DNA of 64,000 nt from Kosakonia sp. H02 (GTDB lineage Bacteria; Pseudomonadota; Gammaproteobacteria; Enterobacterales; Enterobacteriaceae). Every line of letters starts with the position of its first letter. Within the stretch, counting starts at the first letter, position 1. A program made the position numbers and the translations under genes. The DNA lies in the NCBI GenBank assembly GCA_030704225.1, contig CP131915.1, forward strand, positions 1,922,001 to 1,986,000, written 5' to 3'. Of this stretch, positions 34,682-42,986 are shown one piece after another. Under the pieces are notes generated by a model, which worked only from the letters and a program-made list of their open reading frames with translations, had not been told where the DNA came from and ran no database searches.

Positions 34682-34855
34682 ATGGCCGAGCATAGAGGCG
34701 GTTCCGGTAATTTCGCTGAAGATCGTGAAAAAGCCTCAGAAGCAGGGCGTAAAGGTGGTCAGCACAGCGGCGGGAATTTTAAAAATGACCCCGAACGTGC
34801 ATCCGAAGCCGGTAAGAAAGGCGGGGAAAATAGCCACGGTGGCAATAAAAAATAA
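34682..34855 (+). CDS. KGG-motif stress protein, YciG-like
   Basis: A 57-residue, very hydrophilic, glycine- and lysine-rich protein nearly identical to E. coli YciG over most of its length (MAEHRGGSGNFAEDREKAS, then EAGRKGGQHSGGNFKNDPERA). It carries two KGG repeats (AGRKGGQ, AGKKGGE) of the stress-induced/con-10 family. I use ATG-34682 behind GGAG rather than the ATG at 34631. In E. coli yciG is RpoS-dependent and lies with yciF and yciE; those partners are absent here. Confidence 0.92.
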   Translation: MAEHRGGSGNFAEDREKASEAGRKGGQHSGGNFKNDPERASEAGKKGGENSHGGNKK

Positions 34856-34907
34856 TTGCATCGTTGCTATTTTTAAGTGACCTTAAAAATTCAAGTTCCT
34901 GAACGGC

Positions 34908-34938
34908 AGCGAGTCGGCAACGGCTCGCTTAATTTTTA
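34908..34938 (+). terminator. Probable terminator downstream of the KGG protein gene
   Basis: AGCGAG / CTCGCT stem with a 10-base loop, then TAATTTTTAT. Confidence 0.6.
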
Positions 34939-35131
34939 TATGAGGTCTGGCGTTTAAATAACCTCTGGCTAAGTTAATCCTCATTTATTCTCTTCCGACA
35001 TATTCTTATGCAAAAAAATCCCCTCAGAAACAGACTGTCGCTTCTGTCGAAAAATTTTTCTTTTTGCCGCCTGGTTTCACGGAGGAGGGTTATCTATATT
35101 TACTGAACATGCGTCAACAAAAGGAGGTTTT

Positions 35132-35209
35132 GTGCTGAATATCGAAAAAGATGATCCACGTGAAGCGCCTGAGTCCGGCGACAAAAAACCGCAACCGGTT
35201 AAAAAATAG
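35132..35209 (+). CDS. 25-residue small protein, function unknown
   Basis: GTG-35132 opens a 25-codon frame that begins MLNIEKDDPREAPE, then SGDKKPQPVKK, and stops at TAG. Support is contextual: a full AAGGAGG Shine-Dalgarno lies 5 bases before the GTG, and a strong terminator begins 6 bases after the stop. The product is soluble, highly charged, with an acidic front and a lysine/proline-rich end. It is too short for ordinary gene finders. A TATCTATATT element 39 bp upstream may be its -10. I do not recognise the protein. Confidence 0.7.
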   Translation: MLNIEKDDPREAPESGDKKPQPVKK

Positions 35210-35215
35210 TTCCAG

Positions 35216-35236
35216 GGCCGCTACGGCGGCCTTTTT
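35216..35236 (+). terminator. Strong rho-independent terminator of the 25-codon gene
   Basis: GGCCGC-TACG-GCGGCC followed by TTTTT: a perfect 6-bp GC stem with a stable tetraloop. Confidence 0.9.
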
Positions 35237-35267
35237 GATGCCTCGCCATGCAATGTCTCCCTCTGTG

Positions 35268-35555
35268 TTACCCGCCTTTCTTTTCCACATGGCCGAGTGG
35301 CCTTTCCGGGAAGCAGTAATCCCGCACGCGGCGTTTTAACTCTGCGGCATCGGGAAAACCGCCTTCCTGCTTACGATCCCAGATAACCTTGCCATCAATA
35401 TCGATAACAAAAATCCCGCCAGTACCGGGGATCAGCGTTACGGCGCCTAAATCGGTGCTAAAGGTGTGGAGCAACTCCTGCGCCATCCAACTGGCGCGCA
35501 GCATCCAGTTACATTGTGAACAATAGTGCAGCGTAATAGCCGGTTTCATGGTCAT
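35268..35555 (-). CDS. SelT/SelW/SelH (Rdx) family protein
   Basis: A 95-residue thioredoxin-like-fold protein of the Rdx family. The redox motif is CSQC in ITLHYCSQCNWMLRASWMAQELL, and the GTGGIFVIDIDGKVIWDRK-type middle with GGFPDAAELKRRVRD at the end is typical. In bacteria these are cysteine homologues of selenoprotein W; a redox role is assumed but substrates are unknown. The start is ATG-35555 or ATG-35549; no clear ribosome site separates them. Confidence 0.85.
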   Translation of the reverse strand: MTMKPAITLHYCSQCNWMLRASWMAQELLHTFSTDLGAVTLIPGTGGIFVIDIDGKVIWDRKQEGGFPDAAELKRRVRDYCFPERPLGHVEKKGG

Positions 35556-35628
35556 AAGCGGGTATCCAGCGTGTGTCGAAGTTAACAAAGTTTAAGTAAG
35601 TTGTTTAATTAATGAAACCATTGCAAGT

Positions 35629-35647
35629 GATAATAGTTATCATTATT
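35629..35647 (+). promoter_or_regulatory. Fur box of the heme uptake operon
   Basis: GATAATAGTTATCATTATT matches the 19-bp Fur consensus (GATAATGATAATCATTATC) well and lies about 120 bp upstream of the receptor gene. It predicts repression under iron-replete conditions. Confidence 0.85.
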
Positions 35648-35767
35648 ATCCTGCCGTATACAACGAGAATTGACGGGCAGCATTTTCTGCTGTCTTTACA
35701 CAATTCCTTTCTTTTTATGGAAGTAATACGTGAGCCTCATACTAATAAATTCTAAGGCTTGCATAAT

Positions 35768-38140
35768 ATGTCTACATCGCAACTTTCCCGGCTTCGCTTC
35801 AGGAAGAGCGTGCTGGTGGCTTCACTACTCGCAGCGCTGTCTCCGGCCTCCGCTATGGCGGCGGAACCCGCTACACAGCCAATGGCATCTGCGGATGCTG
35901 AGCAGGACACAGCAGAGGAAATGCTGGTCACTGCGCCCGCTCCACAATTAAAAGCAGGAAGCAGCCATTCGGTTAGCGCCGACGATTTGCAAAACAAAGG
36001 CGCAAATGATTTTGGCTCCATCATGCGTTACGAACCGCTTATCAGCGCCACCGGCGCGAGCGGCGGCTCCGGTAACGGCAAAAGCGGCTTCGACCGTGGC
36101 GGCTATACGGGTTACAACATCCGTGGGCTTGAGAGTAACCGCGTCGGCATTGATGTCGATGGCATTCCGCAGCCGGAGGCCACCGGGCGCAGCTACGCCA
36201 GCCGCGCGGGTCTGAACACCTTCGGCATGGGCCGCGATTATATCGACCCGTATATGTACGGCAGCGTGGATATCCAGGCCGGTGCCACCCCAACCGAACA
36301 GGCCAATACCTCCATTGGCGGAAATGTCTCATTCCGCCCGAAATCCGCCGATGATTACCTGCGTCCCGGCAAAGAAAGCTGGTTTGGTTACCAGAGCGAT
36401 TACGACTCCAGCGATCGCAGCTGGCACAACGGTGTTACCGGTGCAGCAGGGGATGAAACCCTGCGCGGCATCTTCGTTTACAGCCGCCGCGACGGCCAGC
36501 AAACCCGCAATAACAGCGGCACAATTGATGCTTATCCGGCGAACTGGCACTCCGATGCGCTGATGGCCTCCGGCATCTGGCAGCCCAATGATGCGCACAA
36601 ATTGACCGGCACAGTGGACTTCTACCACAAGACCAACCACACCCATTATGATGCCTGGGACAGCGCAGGCAGCGACATCATTGGCAAATCTGAACAGACC
36701 AGCCAGACCCGGCGCTGGGGCGTAAGCCTGAAAGATGACTGGACGCCAATGAACGACTGGCTGGACAGCGCCTCGACCAAACTTTACTACCAACACACCG
36801 AAGCCCATGACCGCACCTACATGCCGGACAGCGTCACCGGCACAATGGAAACGGTCTACTCCAACTACGACACCGACACCTGGGGCATCCAGAATGCGCT
36901 GGCAAAAACCCTGGGACGCCACGATGTAAGCGCGGGTTTCAACGCCAGTACCAGCAAAACGAAGCGTCCGTTTAACCAGTCGCCGGTGCCCAGTATTTTC
37001 ACTGAAATCATGCAGCCTGAGGCCGACAGCCGCGGCTACACATTGGGTGCATTTGCGCAGGATCAGATTAATTTTGATGCCGATGGGCACCACTTCGCCA
37101 TTATTCCTGGCGTGCGCGTTGTTCATCAGTCAATCAAACCGGATAATCTTTCCAGCCTGACCACCAACAGCAGCGTGCTGGATGAGTCAGAAGCGGCCGC
37201 GTTATACGGCAAAAATGCGGACACCCAGTGGCTGCCGTCGCTGACCTTCCAGTACGACATCACGCCGCGTCTGATGACGTATCTGCAATATAAACGCGGC
37301 GCGCAGTTCCCCAATGCCAGCCAGTTGTATGGCTCCTGGAACCTGGGATCAAGCTATGCGGGAAGCGCGCAATATGCGCTGATTGGCAACACGGATCTGA
37401 AAACCGAAACCAGCGATAACCTCGAATGGGGCATGAAAGGGGAGGTCACCGAAGGCGTCACCTTACGCACCGCGCTGTTCTACAACAGCTACAAAAACTT
37501 CATCGCTTACACCCGTTATCGCCGGGCAGATAACCCGGATAAGTTCGTTAACGTGCCGTCCAATATCTACACCAGCTACCAGGCAGAAAACCGCGATAAA
37601 GCCTTTATCTACGGCGGCGAAATCAGCGCCAAATTTAACGTCGGCACCTGGTTTGAACAGGTGGATGGCCTGAGCGCCACGCTGGCGTATGGCTATAGCG
37701 AAGGCAAATCCAAATCCCGTTATATGGGCGACAAATACATCGATCTCGACAGTGTCGCGCCAATGAAAGCGATTGTCGGCGTCGCCTGGGACGATCCGGC
37801 AAAACGCTACGGCACTGCGCTCACCGCAACCTTTGTGAAAGGCAAACGCGCCACCGCCACCAGCCGTGAGTCGTATCTCAATAACGGCTCGGCGATTTCT
37901 GATGCCAGCGCGAACTATATGCGCGTGCCGGGCTACGGTCTGCTGGACTGGACCGCTTACTGGCAGGTGGCGAAACACGTCAAACTCAACGGCGGTGTGT
38001 ACAACATCACCGATCGCAAATATTGGGATTATCTGAATAGCCGTACTCAGGAGGAAACCACCAACCAGGATGCCTATGACAAAGCACTGGCCGTGATGCC
38101 GGGGCGCAACTGGCAGCTTGGCGTCAATGTCGATTTTTGA
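35768..38140 (+). CDS. TonB-dependent outer-membrane heme/hemoglobin receptor
   Basis: A 790-residue TonB-dependent transporter. The signal peptide (RFRKSVLVASLLAALSPASA) is cut near residue 32; a TonB box EEMLVTA follows at about 50-56; the plug domain contains NIRGLESNRVGIDVDGIPQ and TSIGGNVSFRPK; 22 beta-strands follow, ending in the aromatic GVNVDF. The next genes encode the heme utilisation protein HemS and hemin-binding HemT, so heme is the likely ligand; receptor sequence alone would leave the substrate open. Start ATG-35768 is used, three codons inside the longest frame. Confidence 0.88.
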   Translation: MSTSQLSRLRFRKSVLVASLLAALSPASAMAAEPATQPMASADAEQDTAEEMLVTAPAPQLKAGSSHSVSADDLQNKGANDFGSIMRYEPLISATGASGGSGNGKSGFDRGGYTGYNIRGLESNRVGIDVDGIPQPEATGRSYASRAGLNTFGMGRDYIDPYMYGSVDIQAGATPTEQANTSIGGNVSFRPKSADDYLRPGKESWFGYQSDYDSSDRSWHNGVTGAAGDETLRGIFVYSRRDGQQTRNNSGTIDAYPANWHSDALMASGIWQPNDAHKLTGTVDFYHKTNHTHYDAWDSAGSDIIGKSEQTSQTRRWGVSLKDDWTPMNDWLDSASTKLYYQHTEAHDRTYMPDSVTGTMETVYSNYDTDTWGIQNALAKTLGRHDVSAGFNASTSKTKRPFNQSPVPSIFTEIMQPEADSRGYTLGAFAQDQINFDADGHHFAIIPGVRVVHQSIKPDNLSSLTTNSSVLDESEAAALYGKNADTQWLPSLTFQYDITPRLMTYLQYKRGAQFPNASQLYGSWNLGSSYAGSAQYALIGNTDLKTETSDNLEWGMKGEVTEGVTLRTALFYNSYKNFIAYTRYRRADNPDKFVNVPSNIYTSYQAENRDKAFIYGGEISAKFNVGTWFEQVDGLSATLAYGYSEGKSKSRYMGDKYIDLDSVAPMKAIVGVAWDDPAKRYGTALTATFVKGKRATATSRESYLNNGSAISDASANYMRVPGYGLLDWTAYWQVAKHVKLNGGVYNITDRKYWDYLNSRTQEETTNQDAYDKALAVMPGRNWQLGVNVDF

Positions 38141-38205
38141 TTAACCCGTAACGTATCTCCCCGGTGGTCGCACCGGGGATGGTCATCATAGAGGATGTGA
38201 ATAAT

Positions 38206-39258
38206 ATGACTATTTCAAGTAAAGATTACGCTGCTCTTTTACAGCAATATCAGACCGTTAAAGCGCTGGATCCGGCGAAATATGCCCGCGACATTGCCAA
38301 CCAACTGGCGATAAGCGAAGCGGAATTAACCCAGGCCCGGGTGGGGTACGATGCGGTACGCCTCGATGGGGCAATGCGAGATATCCTCTCAGCGCTGGAA
38401 ATGGTCGGTGAAACCAAATGCATCTGCCGCAATGAGTATGCGGTGCACGAGCAAACCGGTAGCTTTACCAATCAACATATCAGCGATCGCGCCGGGCTGG
38501 TGCTGAACCCGCGCGCCCTCGATCTGCGCCTGTTTATGAGCCAGTGGGCTTCGGTTTTTCATCTGCGGGAAAGCACGCCGCGCGGCGAACGGCGCAGCAT
38601 TCAATTTTTCGATCGCCAGGGCGATGCGCTGCTGAAAGTTTACGCCACCGCAGAAACGGACATGGGGATCTGGGATGAAGTGGTCGAGCGCTTTACCGCC
38701 CGACGCGAACTGGCGTTAAGCACGTCCCCAGCGGAGGTAAAACAGCATGCGCCTAAACCGGATGCCCATGCGCTGGAGCACGAGTGGCGGGCGATGACCG
38801 ATGTGCATCAGTTTTTTGGCCTGCTGAAAAAACATAACGTCTCGCGCCAGCAGGCTTTCCAGTTGGTGGGCGACGATCTGGCTTGCCGGGTCGGAAACCA
38901 CGCGGTGCGAAGCCTGCTGGAAACCGTCGCTAAAGAGGGCAATGAAATCATGGTGTTCGTCGGCAATCGCGGCTGTGTGCAGATCTTTACCGGCGTGCTG
39001 GAGAAGCTCTCCCCCATGAAAGACTGGCTCAACATCTTCAATGAAAAGTTCACGCTGCACTTACGCGACATCGGCATCCATGAAAGCTGGGTGACGCGCA
39101 AGCCGACCGCCGACGGCCACGTCACCAGCCTTGAGCTGTTTGCGCAAGACGGGACGCAAATTGCCCAGTTTTACGGCCAGCGCAGCGAAGGCCAGCCGGA
39201 GCAAACCCGCTGGCGGATGCAAATCGATGCGCTGGCGCAGCAGGGGAGAGTGTCATGA
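38206..39258 (+). CDS. hemS: Heme utilisation / heme-degrading protein HemS (ChuS/HmuS)
   Basis: Cytoplasmic heme-handling protein made of two repeated domains: the first contains ALEMVGETKCICRNEYAVHEQTG, the second NEIMVFVGNRGCVQIFTG and FTLHLRDIGIHESWVTRKPT. E. coli ChuS degrades heme and frees iron. 350 residues from ATG-38206, after GAGG; the GTG at 38164 would cover the intergenic hairpin. It overlaps hemT by 4 bases (ATGA). Confidence 0.93.
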   Translation: MTISSKDYAALLQQYQTVKALDPAKYARDIANQLAISEAELTQARVGYDAVRLDGAMRDILSALEMVGETKCICRNEYAVHEQTGSFTNQHISDRAGLVLNPRALDLRLFMSQWASVFHLRESTPRGERRSIQFFDRQGDALLKVYATAETDMGIWDEVVERFTARRELALSTSPAEVKQHAPKPDAHALEHEWRAMTDVHQFFGLLKKHNVSRQQAFQLVGDDLACRVGNHAVRSLLETVAKEGNEIMVFVGNRGCVQIFTGVLEKLSPMKDWLNIFNEKFTLHLRDIGIHESWVTRKPTADGHVTSLELFAQDGTQIAQFYGQRSEGQPEQTRWRMQIDALAQQGRVS

Positions 39259-40073
39259 AAAAACTGTTACTTCTGCTGGCGGCGCTGCCGCTGGTCGCTA
39301 ATGCCGTGGCGCCCAAAATCGTTACGCTCGGCGGTGATATCACGGAAATCATCTACGGGCTGGGCGCGCAGGCGCAACTGGTCGGGCGCGACAGCACCAG
39401 TACCTGGCCGGCGGAGGCGCAAAAACTGCCGGATGTCGGCTACGTCCGCCAGCTTAATGCCGAAGGTATCCTCTCGCTGCGCCCCGATGTGGTGCTGGCA
39501 AGCAACCAGGCGCAGCCGTCACTGGTGCTGGAAAAAGTGCAGGAGAACCACGTCAATGTGGTGCCGGTGCCGGGCGGGTATCAGCTTGCCGACATTGATA
39601 AAAAAGTGGCGATTATCGCCGGCGCGATCGGCAAAACGGCGGAAAGTGCCGCCCTGCGTAAAAAACTGGCGGCGGATATCGCCGCGCTACCTACGCAGCC
39701 ACTGAACAAGCGGGTGCTGTTTATTCTCAGCCACGGCGGGATGGGCGCGCTGGTCGCCGGGCAAGATACCGCAGCCGATGGCGCGATCCACGCAGCCGGG
39801 TTGCACAACGCTATGCAGGGGTTTACCCATTATCGCGGCATGTCGCAGGAAGGGGTGATCGCCAGCCAACCGGATCTGGTGGTGATTTCTGCCGACGGTG
39901 TAAAAAGCTTAGGGGGAGAAGCGAATCTGTGGAAACTGCCAGGCCTTGCGCAGACGCCTGCCGGGCGCAACAAGCAGGTATTGATGGTAGACGATATGGC
40001 TTTGTTGGGGTTTGGTTTACGCACACCCCAGGCGCTGCTTGAACTGCGCAAAAAAGCCGAGCGGTTGCCCTGA
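39255..40073 (+). CDS. hemT: Periplasmic hemin-binding protein (HemT/ChuT/HmuT)
   Basis: A 272-residue class III periplasmic binding protein that carries heme from the TonB receptor to the inner-membrane importer. A signal peptide (MKKLLLLLAALPLVANAVA) is followed by KIVTLGGDITEIIYGLGAQ, RDSTSTWPAEAQKLPDVGY and LRPDVVLASNQAQP, all typical of HmuT. Its normal partners, permease HemU and ATPase HemV, are not intact here (next entry), so delivery across the inner membrane by this locus is broken. The start overlaps hemS and the stop overlaps hemU. Confidence 0.93.
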   Translation: MKKLLLLLAALPLVANAVAPKIVTLGGDITEIIYGLGAQAQLVGRDSTSTWPAEAQKLPDVGYVRQLNAEGILSLRPDVVLASNQAQPSLVLEKVQENHVNVVPVPGGYQLADIDKKVAIIAGAIGKTAESAALRKKLAADIAALPTQPLNKRVLFILSHGGMGALVAGQDTAADGAIHAAGLHNAMQGFTHYRGMSQEGVIASQPDLVVISADGVKSLGGEANLWKLPGLAQTPAGRNKQVLMVDDMALLGFGLRTPQALLELRKKAERLP

Positions 40074-40525
40074 TGAACCGCACGGTTTCACGTACGCTCT
40101 GGGGATTACTGCTTCTGCTGCTGGTGCTGACGGCGCTGGCTACCACGCAAGGGGCAATGTCGTTGCCGCTCGCCAGCCTGTGGCATAGCGGCGATGAGAT
40201 ACTGCGCCAGATCTGGCTGACCATTCGCCTGCCGCGCGTGCTATTGGCGCTGCTGGTCGGCGCGGCGCTGGCTCTTTCCGGCTGTGTTATGCAGGGGCTG
40301 TTTCGCAACCCGCTCGCCGATCCGGGTTTGTTGGGCATCAGCAGCGGCGCATCGCTGGTGGTTGCCTGCTGGCTGGTGTTGCCGCTGTCGGTTCCGGCGC
40401 TGGTGGCGCAGGGCACACCGCAGCAAGTGCTTCAGCCTGACGCCATCACCCGGTGGTACGGCGCAGAAGTGCATGTCGGCACTCATCCCGGCGGCAACAC
40501 CCCGCATATCTTTCTTTCGGCATAA
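40073..40525 (+). pseudogene. hemU-hemV hybrid remnant: heme permease start joined to heme ATPase end
   Basis: The 150-residue frame begins as a heme ABC permease: N-terminal helix, IRLPRVLLALLVGAALALSG, then MQGLFRNPLADPGLLGISSG and a third helix up to about residue 110. It then switches to AQGTPQQVLQPDAITRWYGA, followed by HPGGNTPHIFL, which is the C-terminal end of an HmuV-type heme ATPase (the GTPxxVL and WYGAxVxVxxHP pattern). Two thirds of the permease and most of the ATPase, including both Walker motifs, are missing. The join keeps the frame open. A transporter cannot be formed. A REP element follows. Confidence 0.8.
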
Positions 40526-40532
40526 ATAATCC

Positions 40533-40573
40533 ATGCCGGATGGCGGCTGTGAACTGCGCCTGATCCGGCCTGC
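40533..40573. repeat. REP element after the hemU-hemV remnant
   Basis: ATGCCGGATGGCGGC and CGCCTGATCCGGCCTGC form the REP stem in the convergent gap between the heme locus and the GT8 gene. Confidence 0.8.
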
Positions 40574-40603
40574 AAATACTGTGCTGGCCGCTAGCCGCCG
40601 GCC

Positions 40604-41440
40604 CTATTTCGTGCCTGCGTATTCCCACCACAATCGATGCAGATCGTAATATTTATCCCCCGGTTGCGGGTGTCTGTGCCACGGTTTATCGATGATGTAA
40701 TGGATATTCTTCACTCGCGTGAGATCCCACATTCTCGGGTGCTGAAGCGGCAGGGTTTTTAGCGCGTTATAGCCGTAATGCAGCGGTAGCCAGCGGTCGC
40801 GGAACATCTCATTGAGAAAATCCTGCTCGGCGAATACCCAGTCGGAGATATCCTCCTTCGCCGCCAGTCGCGCCATCATTTGCTGATACACCGCCTTATC
40901 GGGTATCAGCACCAGAAAACCGCCGTTCAGATAATTATCCACCGACGCGGGCGGCGAGGCGTTCATCTGCGGATCTTCGCACCAGCTGTAGTAACAATTT
41001 TCCGGCCGCCAGCTTGCCGGGTAGCGCGCAATCTGGTTGGGATTGCAGCGACAGGCATGGCATGCTGCAAGGGTGCCTTCGGCGAGCGGCAGCTCAAATA
41101 CCTCATCCATGTTTTGCACCACCAGCATATCGGCATCAAGAAAGGCGACGCGCTGATACTCCGTCAGCGTCCATACCGCCAGCTTGCTCCACACTTCGGC
41201 GAAGCGTGCGTTGGCGTAACGGTGGACAAGCGCGGGATTGGGGCCAACAACCGGTACTTCACGCACCTCGCACGCCTGCGCCCGCAAATGCTGGCGCGTG
41301 GCGGCATTAATCTTTTCCGTCACCATCACCACCAGCGGCCACGGCGATCCACACTTGCGCAGCGAGCGTTGCAGCGCTTCCACGCCGGGCACATATTCCG
41401 GCTGCGTTAACAGGGTGACCCAGGCGAACGCGGCGCTCAT
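40604..41440 (-). CDS. Glycosyltransferase family 8 protein (glycogenin/galactinol synthase-like)
   Basis: A 278-residue GT-A-fold retaining glycosyltransferase. AWVTLLTQPEYVPGVEALQRSL opens the sugar-nucleotide fold; VAFLDADMLV holds the D-x-D metal motif near residue 101; NGGFLVLIPD and FAEQDFLNEMFRDRW are family GT8 motifs; HYIIDKPW is near the end. Acceptor and donor are unknown. Its ATG overlaps the stop of the upstream FAD oxidase gene (4 bases), so the two are co-expressed. Confidence 0.85.
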   Translation of the reverse strand: MSAAFAWVTLLTQPEYVPGVEALQRSLRKCGSPWPLVVMVTEKINAATRQHLRAQACEVREVPVVGPNPALVHRYANARFAEVWSKLAVWTLTEYQRVAFLDADMLVVQNMDEVFELPLAEGTLAACHACRCNPNQIARYPASWRPENCYYSWCEDPQMNASPPASVDNYLNGGFLVLIPDKAVYQQMMARLAAKEDISDWVFAEQDFLNEMFRDRWLPLHYGYNALKTLPLQHPRMWDLTRVKNIHYIIDKPWHRHPQPGDKYYDLHRLWWEYAGTK

Positions 41441-42819
41441 GACATCACCTGCGCCATAAAGGTATTCAGGAACTTGCCGTCAGGGTCGAAGCGGCGGCGC
41501 ACCGCCTGAAACTCTGCCCACTGCGGGTAAAGTGTCGGCCAGTCGTACAGCGTCGGGTCGAAATATTTGCCCCAGTGCGGCCTGCCGCCTTCTTCAGCCA
41601 GCAACTGTTCCGCCGCGCGTAAAAATGCCGTGCCGTCTTCAGAAAGAGAACCATCAGCAGCGTAATAGACGACAAAACCAAAAAAGCAGGTCGGCTCCTG
41701 CCAGGCCGGGCTTAACCAGGCGCTGGATGCGCCAGTGCAACGCAAAATAATCGGGTAGTGCATATGAGGTTGCGAGGCGCTGTGCCATGCTTTCATGCGC
41801 GCGATTACGGCGGGCATACGCGACATCGGAATGCCGATTTCAATATTAATCTGCGGCGTCGCGATGCCCCGGCAAAACACCTGGTAGATATCGCCGATCA
41901 CATCTGAAAAATCTTTAAAACGCGTCACCGTGCGAAACGGTTTGCCGTTTTCATCCACAATCTGCGTGTCATCGCGCATCTGTTCCAGGGTCTTGTCGAC
42001 CGTGGCATTCATCTGCTCGTCCGTCTCTTCCATCTCGACCAGATTGCTGTGGTTCTCATGCCACAATGTGCGCTCTTTTTCATTGGCTTCACGGGCGTTC
42101 CACGCGTGAACTTTGTTCTCATCGGGGAACCACCAGGCTTTGCTGAACGCCCACTCCTGATTCCAGGCGATAAGATCTTCCGCCAAAGTATCTGCGCTGC
42201 TGGCGCTTTTAAAACAGGTAAACAGCGTTGACGGGCGGGTACGTAATGTCACGGCGGTAATCGCCCCCAGCGTACCCAGCCCTAACTGCGCGGCGTCAAA
42301 CGCCGGGTGCTGGCGGTCGATATCGTGAACCTGACCGGCAGCGTCCACCAGCCGGATAGCCAGCGCTTCGTCGGCAAGCGAACTTTGCGCCATGCCCTGA
42401 CCATGTGTGCCGGTGGAGATAGCGCCCGCCAGGGTTTGCGAATCAATCACCCCCGGCGAGGCGTGCAGCATCCGGTTCATGGCGGTGAGCGTTTCAAACA
42501 CCTCATGCAAAAGCGTGCCAGCGGCAAAGGTAACGCTGTCATCGGTAATATCCAGCACACCGCGCAGGCGGGAGAGATCAATAAGCGTATCGTCAGGCTC
42601 ACTCAGCGCCAGCATTCTGCCCGGAGACATCCGGCTGCCCATGATGCGCACGCGCCCGGTCGCCGCGGCAATCGCCTGCTGCAACTGGGTTTCATCTTCC
42701 GGGGAAAATACCGCCTCGCCTGGGGCCAGCGTTGCATTTTTTGCCCAGTTAAGAAGTTGTGATGATTCAATCTGTTGCTGTGGAAGGCGGCGGGGAAAAA
42801 GCGCCTGCGTTGTTGTCAT
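41437..42819 (-). CDS. FAD-linked oxidoreductase, sugar-lactone oxidase-like
   Basis: A 460-residue PCMH-type FAD enzyme related to L-gulono-/D-arabinono-lactone oxidases. The FAD domain shows the GSRMSPGRML loop, DLSRLRGVLDI, then GTHGQGMAQSSLADEALAIRLVDA and GLGTLGAITAVTLRTRP; the C-terminal ALO-type domain includes HWGKYF. Members with covalent FAD have G-S-G-H-S; here the loop is G-S-R-M-S, with Arg and Met replacing Gly and His, so FAD is probably not covalently bound. Start ATG-42819 sits 6 bases behind AAGGAG, better than TTG-42837. The substrate is unknown. Confidence 0.82.
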   Translation of the reverse strand: MTTTQALFPRRLPQQQIESSQLLNWAKNATLAPGEAVFSPEDETQLQQAIAAATGRVRIMGSRMSPGRMLALSEPDDTLIDLSRLRGVLDITDDSVTFAAGTLLHEVFETLTAMNRMLHASPGVIDSQTLAGAISTGTHGQGMAQSSLADEALAIRLVDAAGQVHDIDRQHPAFDAAQLGLGTLGAITAVTLRTRPSTLFTCFKSASSADTLAEDLIAWNQEWAFSKAWWFPDENKVHAWNAREANEKERTLWHENHSNLVEMEETDEQMNATVDKTLEQMRDDTQIVDENGKPFRTVTRFKDFSDVIGDIYQVFCRGIATPQINIEIGIPMSRMPAVIARMKAWHSASQPHMHYPIILRCTGASSAWLSPAWQEPTCFFGFVVYYAADGSLSEDGTAFLRAAEQLLAEEGGRPHWGKYFDPTLYDWPTLYPQWAEFQAVRRRFDPDGKFLNTFMAQVMS

Positions 42820-42986
42820 TGGCAACTCCTTGCTCAATTTTTATGATGATAAATCAAGCGTAGCGCATCACAGAAAAGTGTGAAGTTTGTCGCGTATTCT
42901 CACGATAATTCTCTTATGCGCAAAATAGAGCGAGATTCACGCCGGGGGCTGATATTCTTAGCGCCAAAAGACGATAGGGAGCTGAC

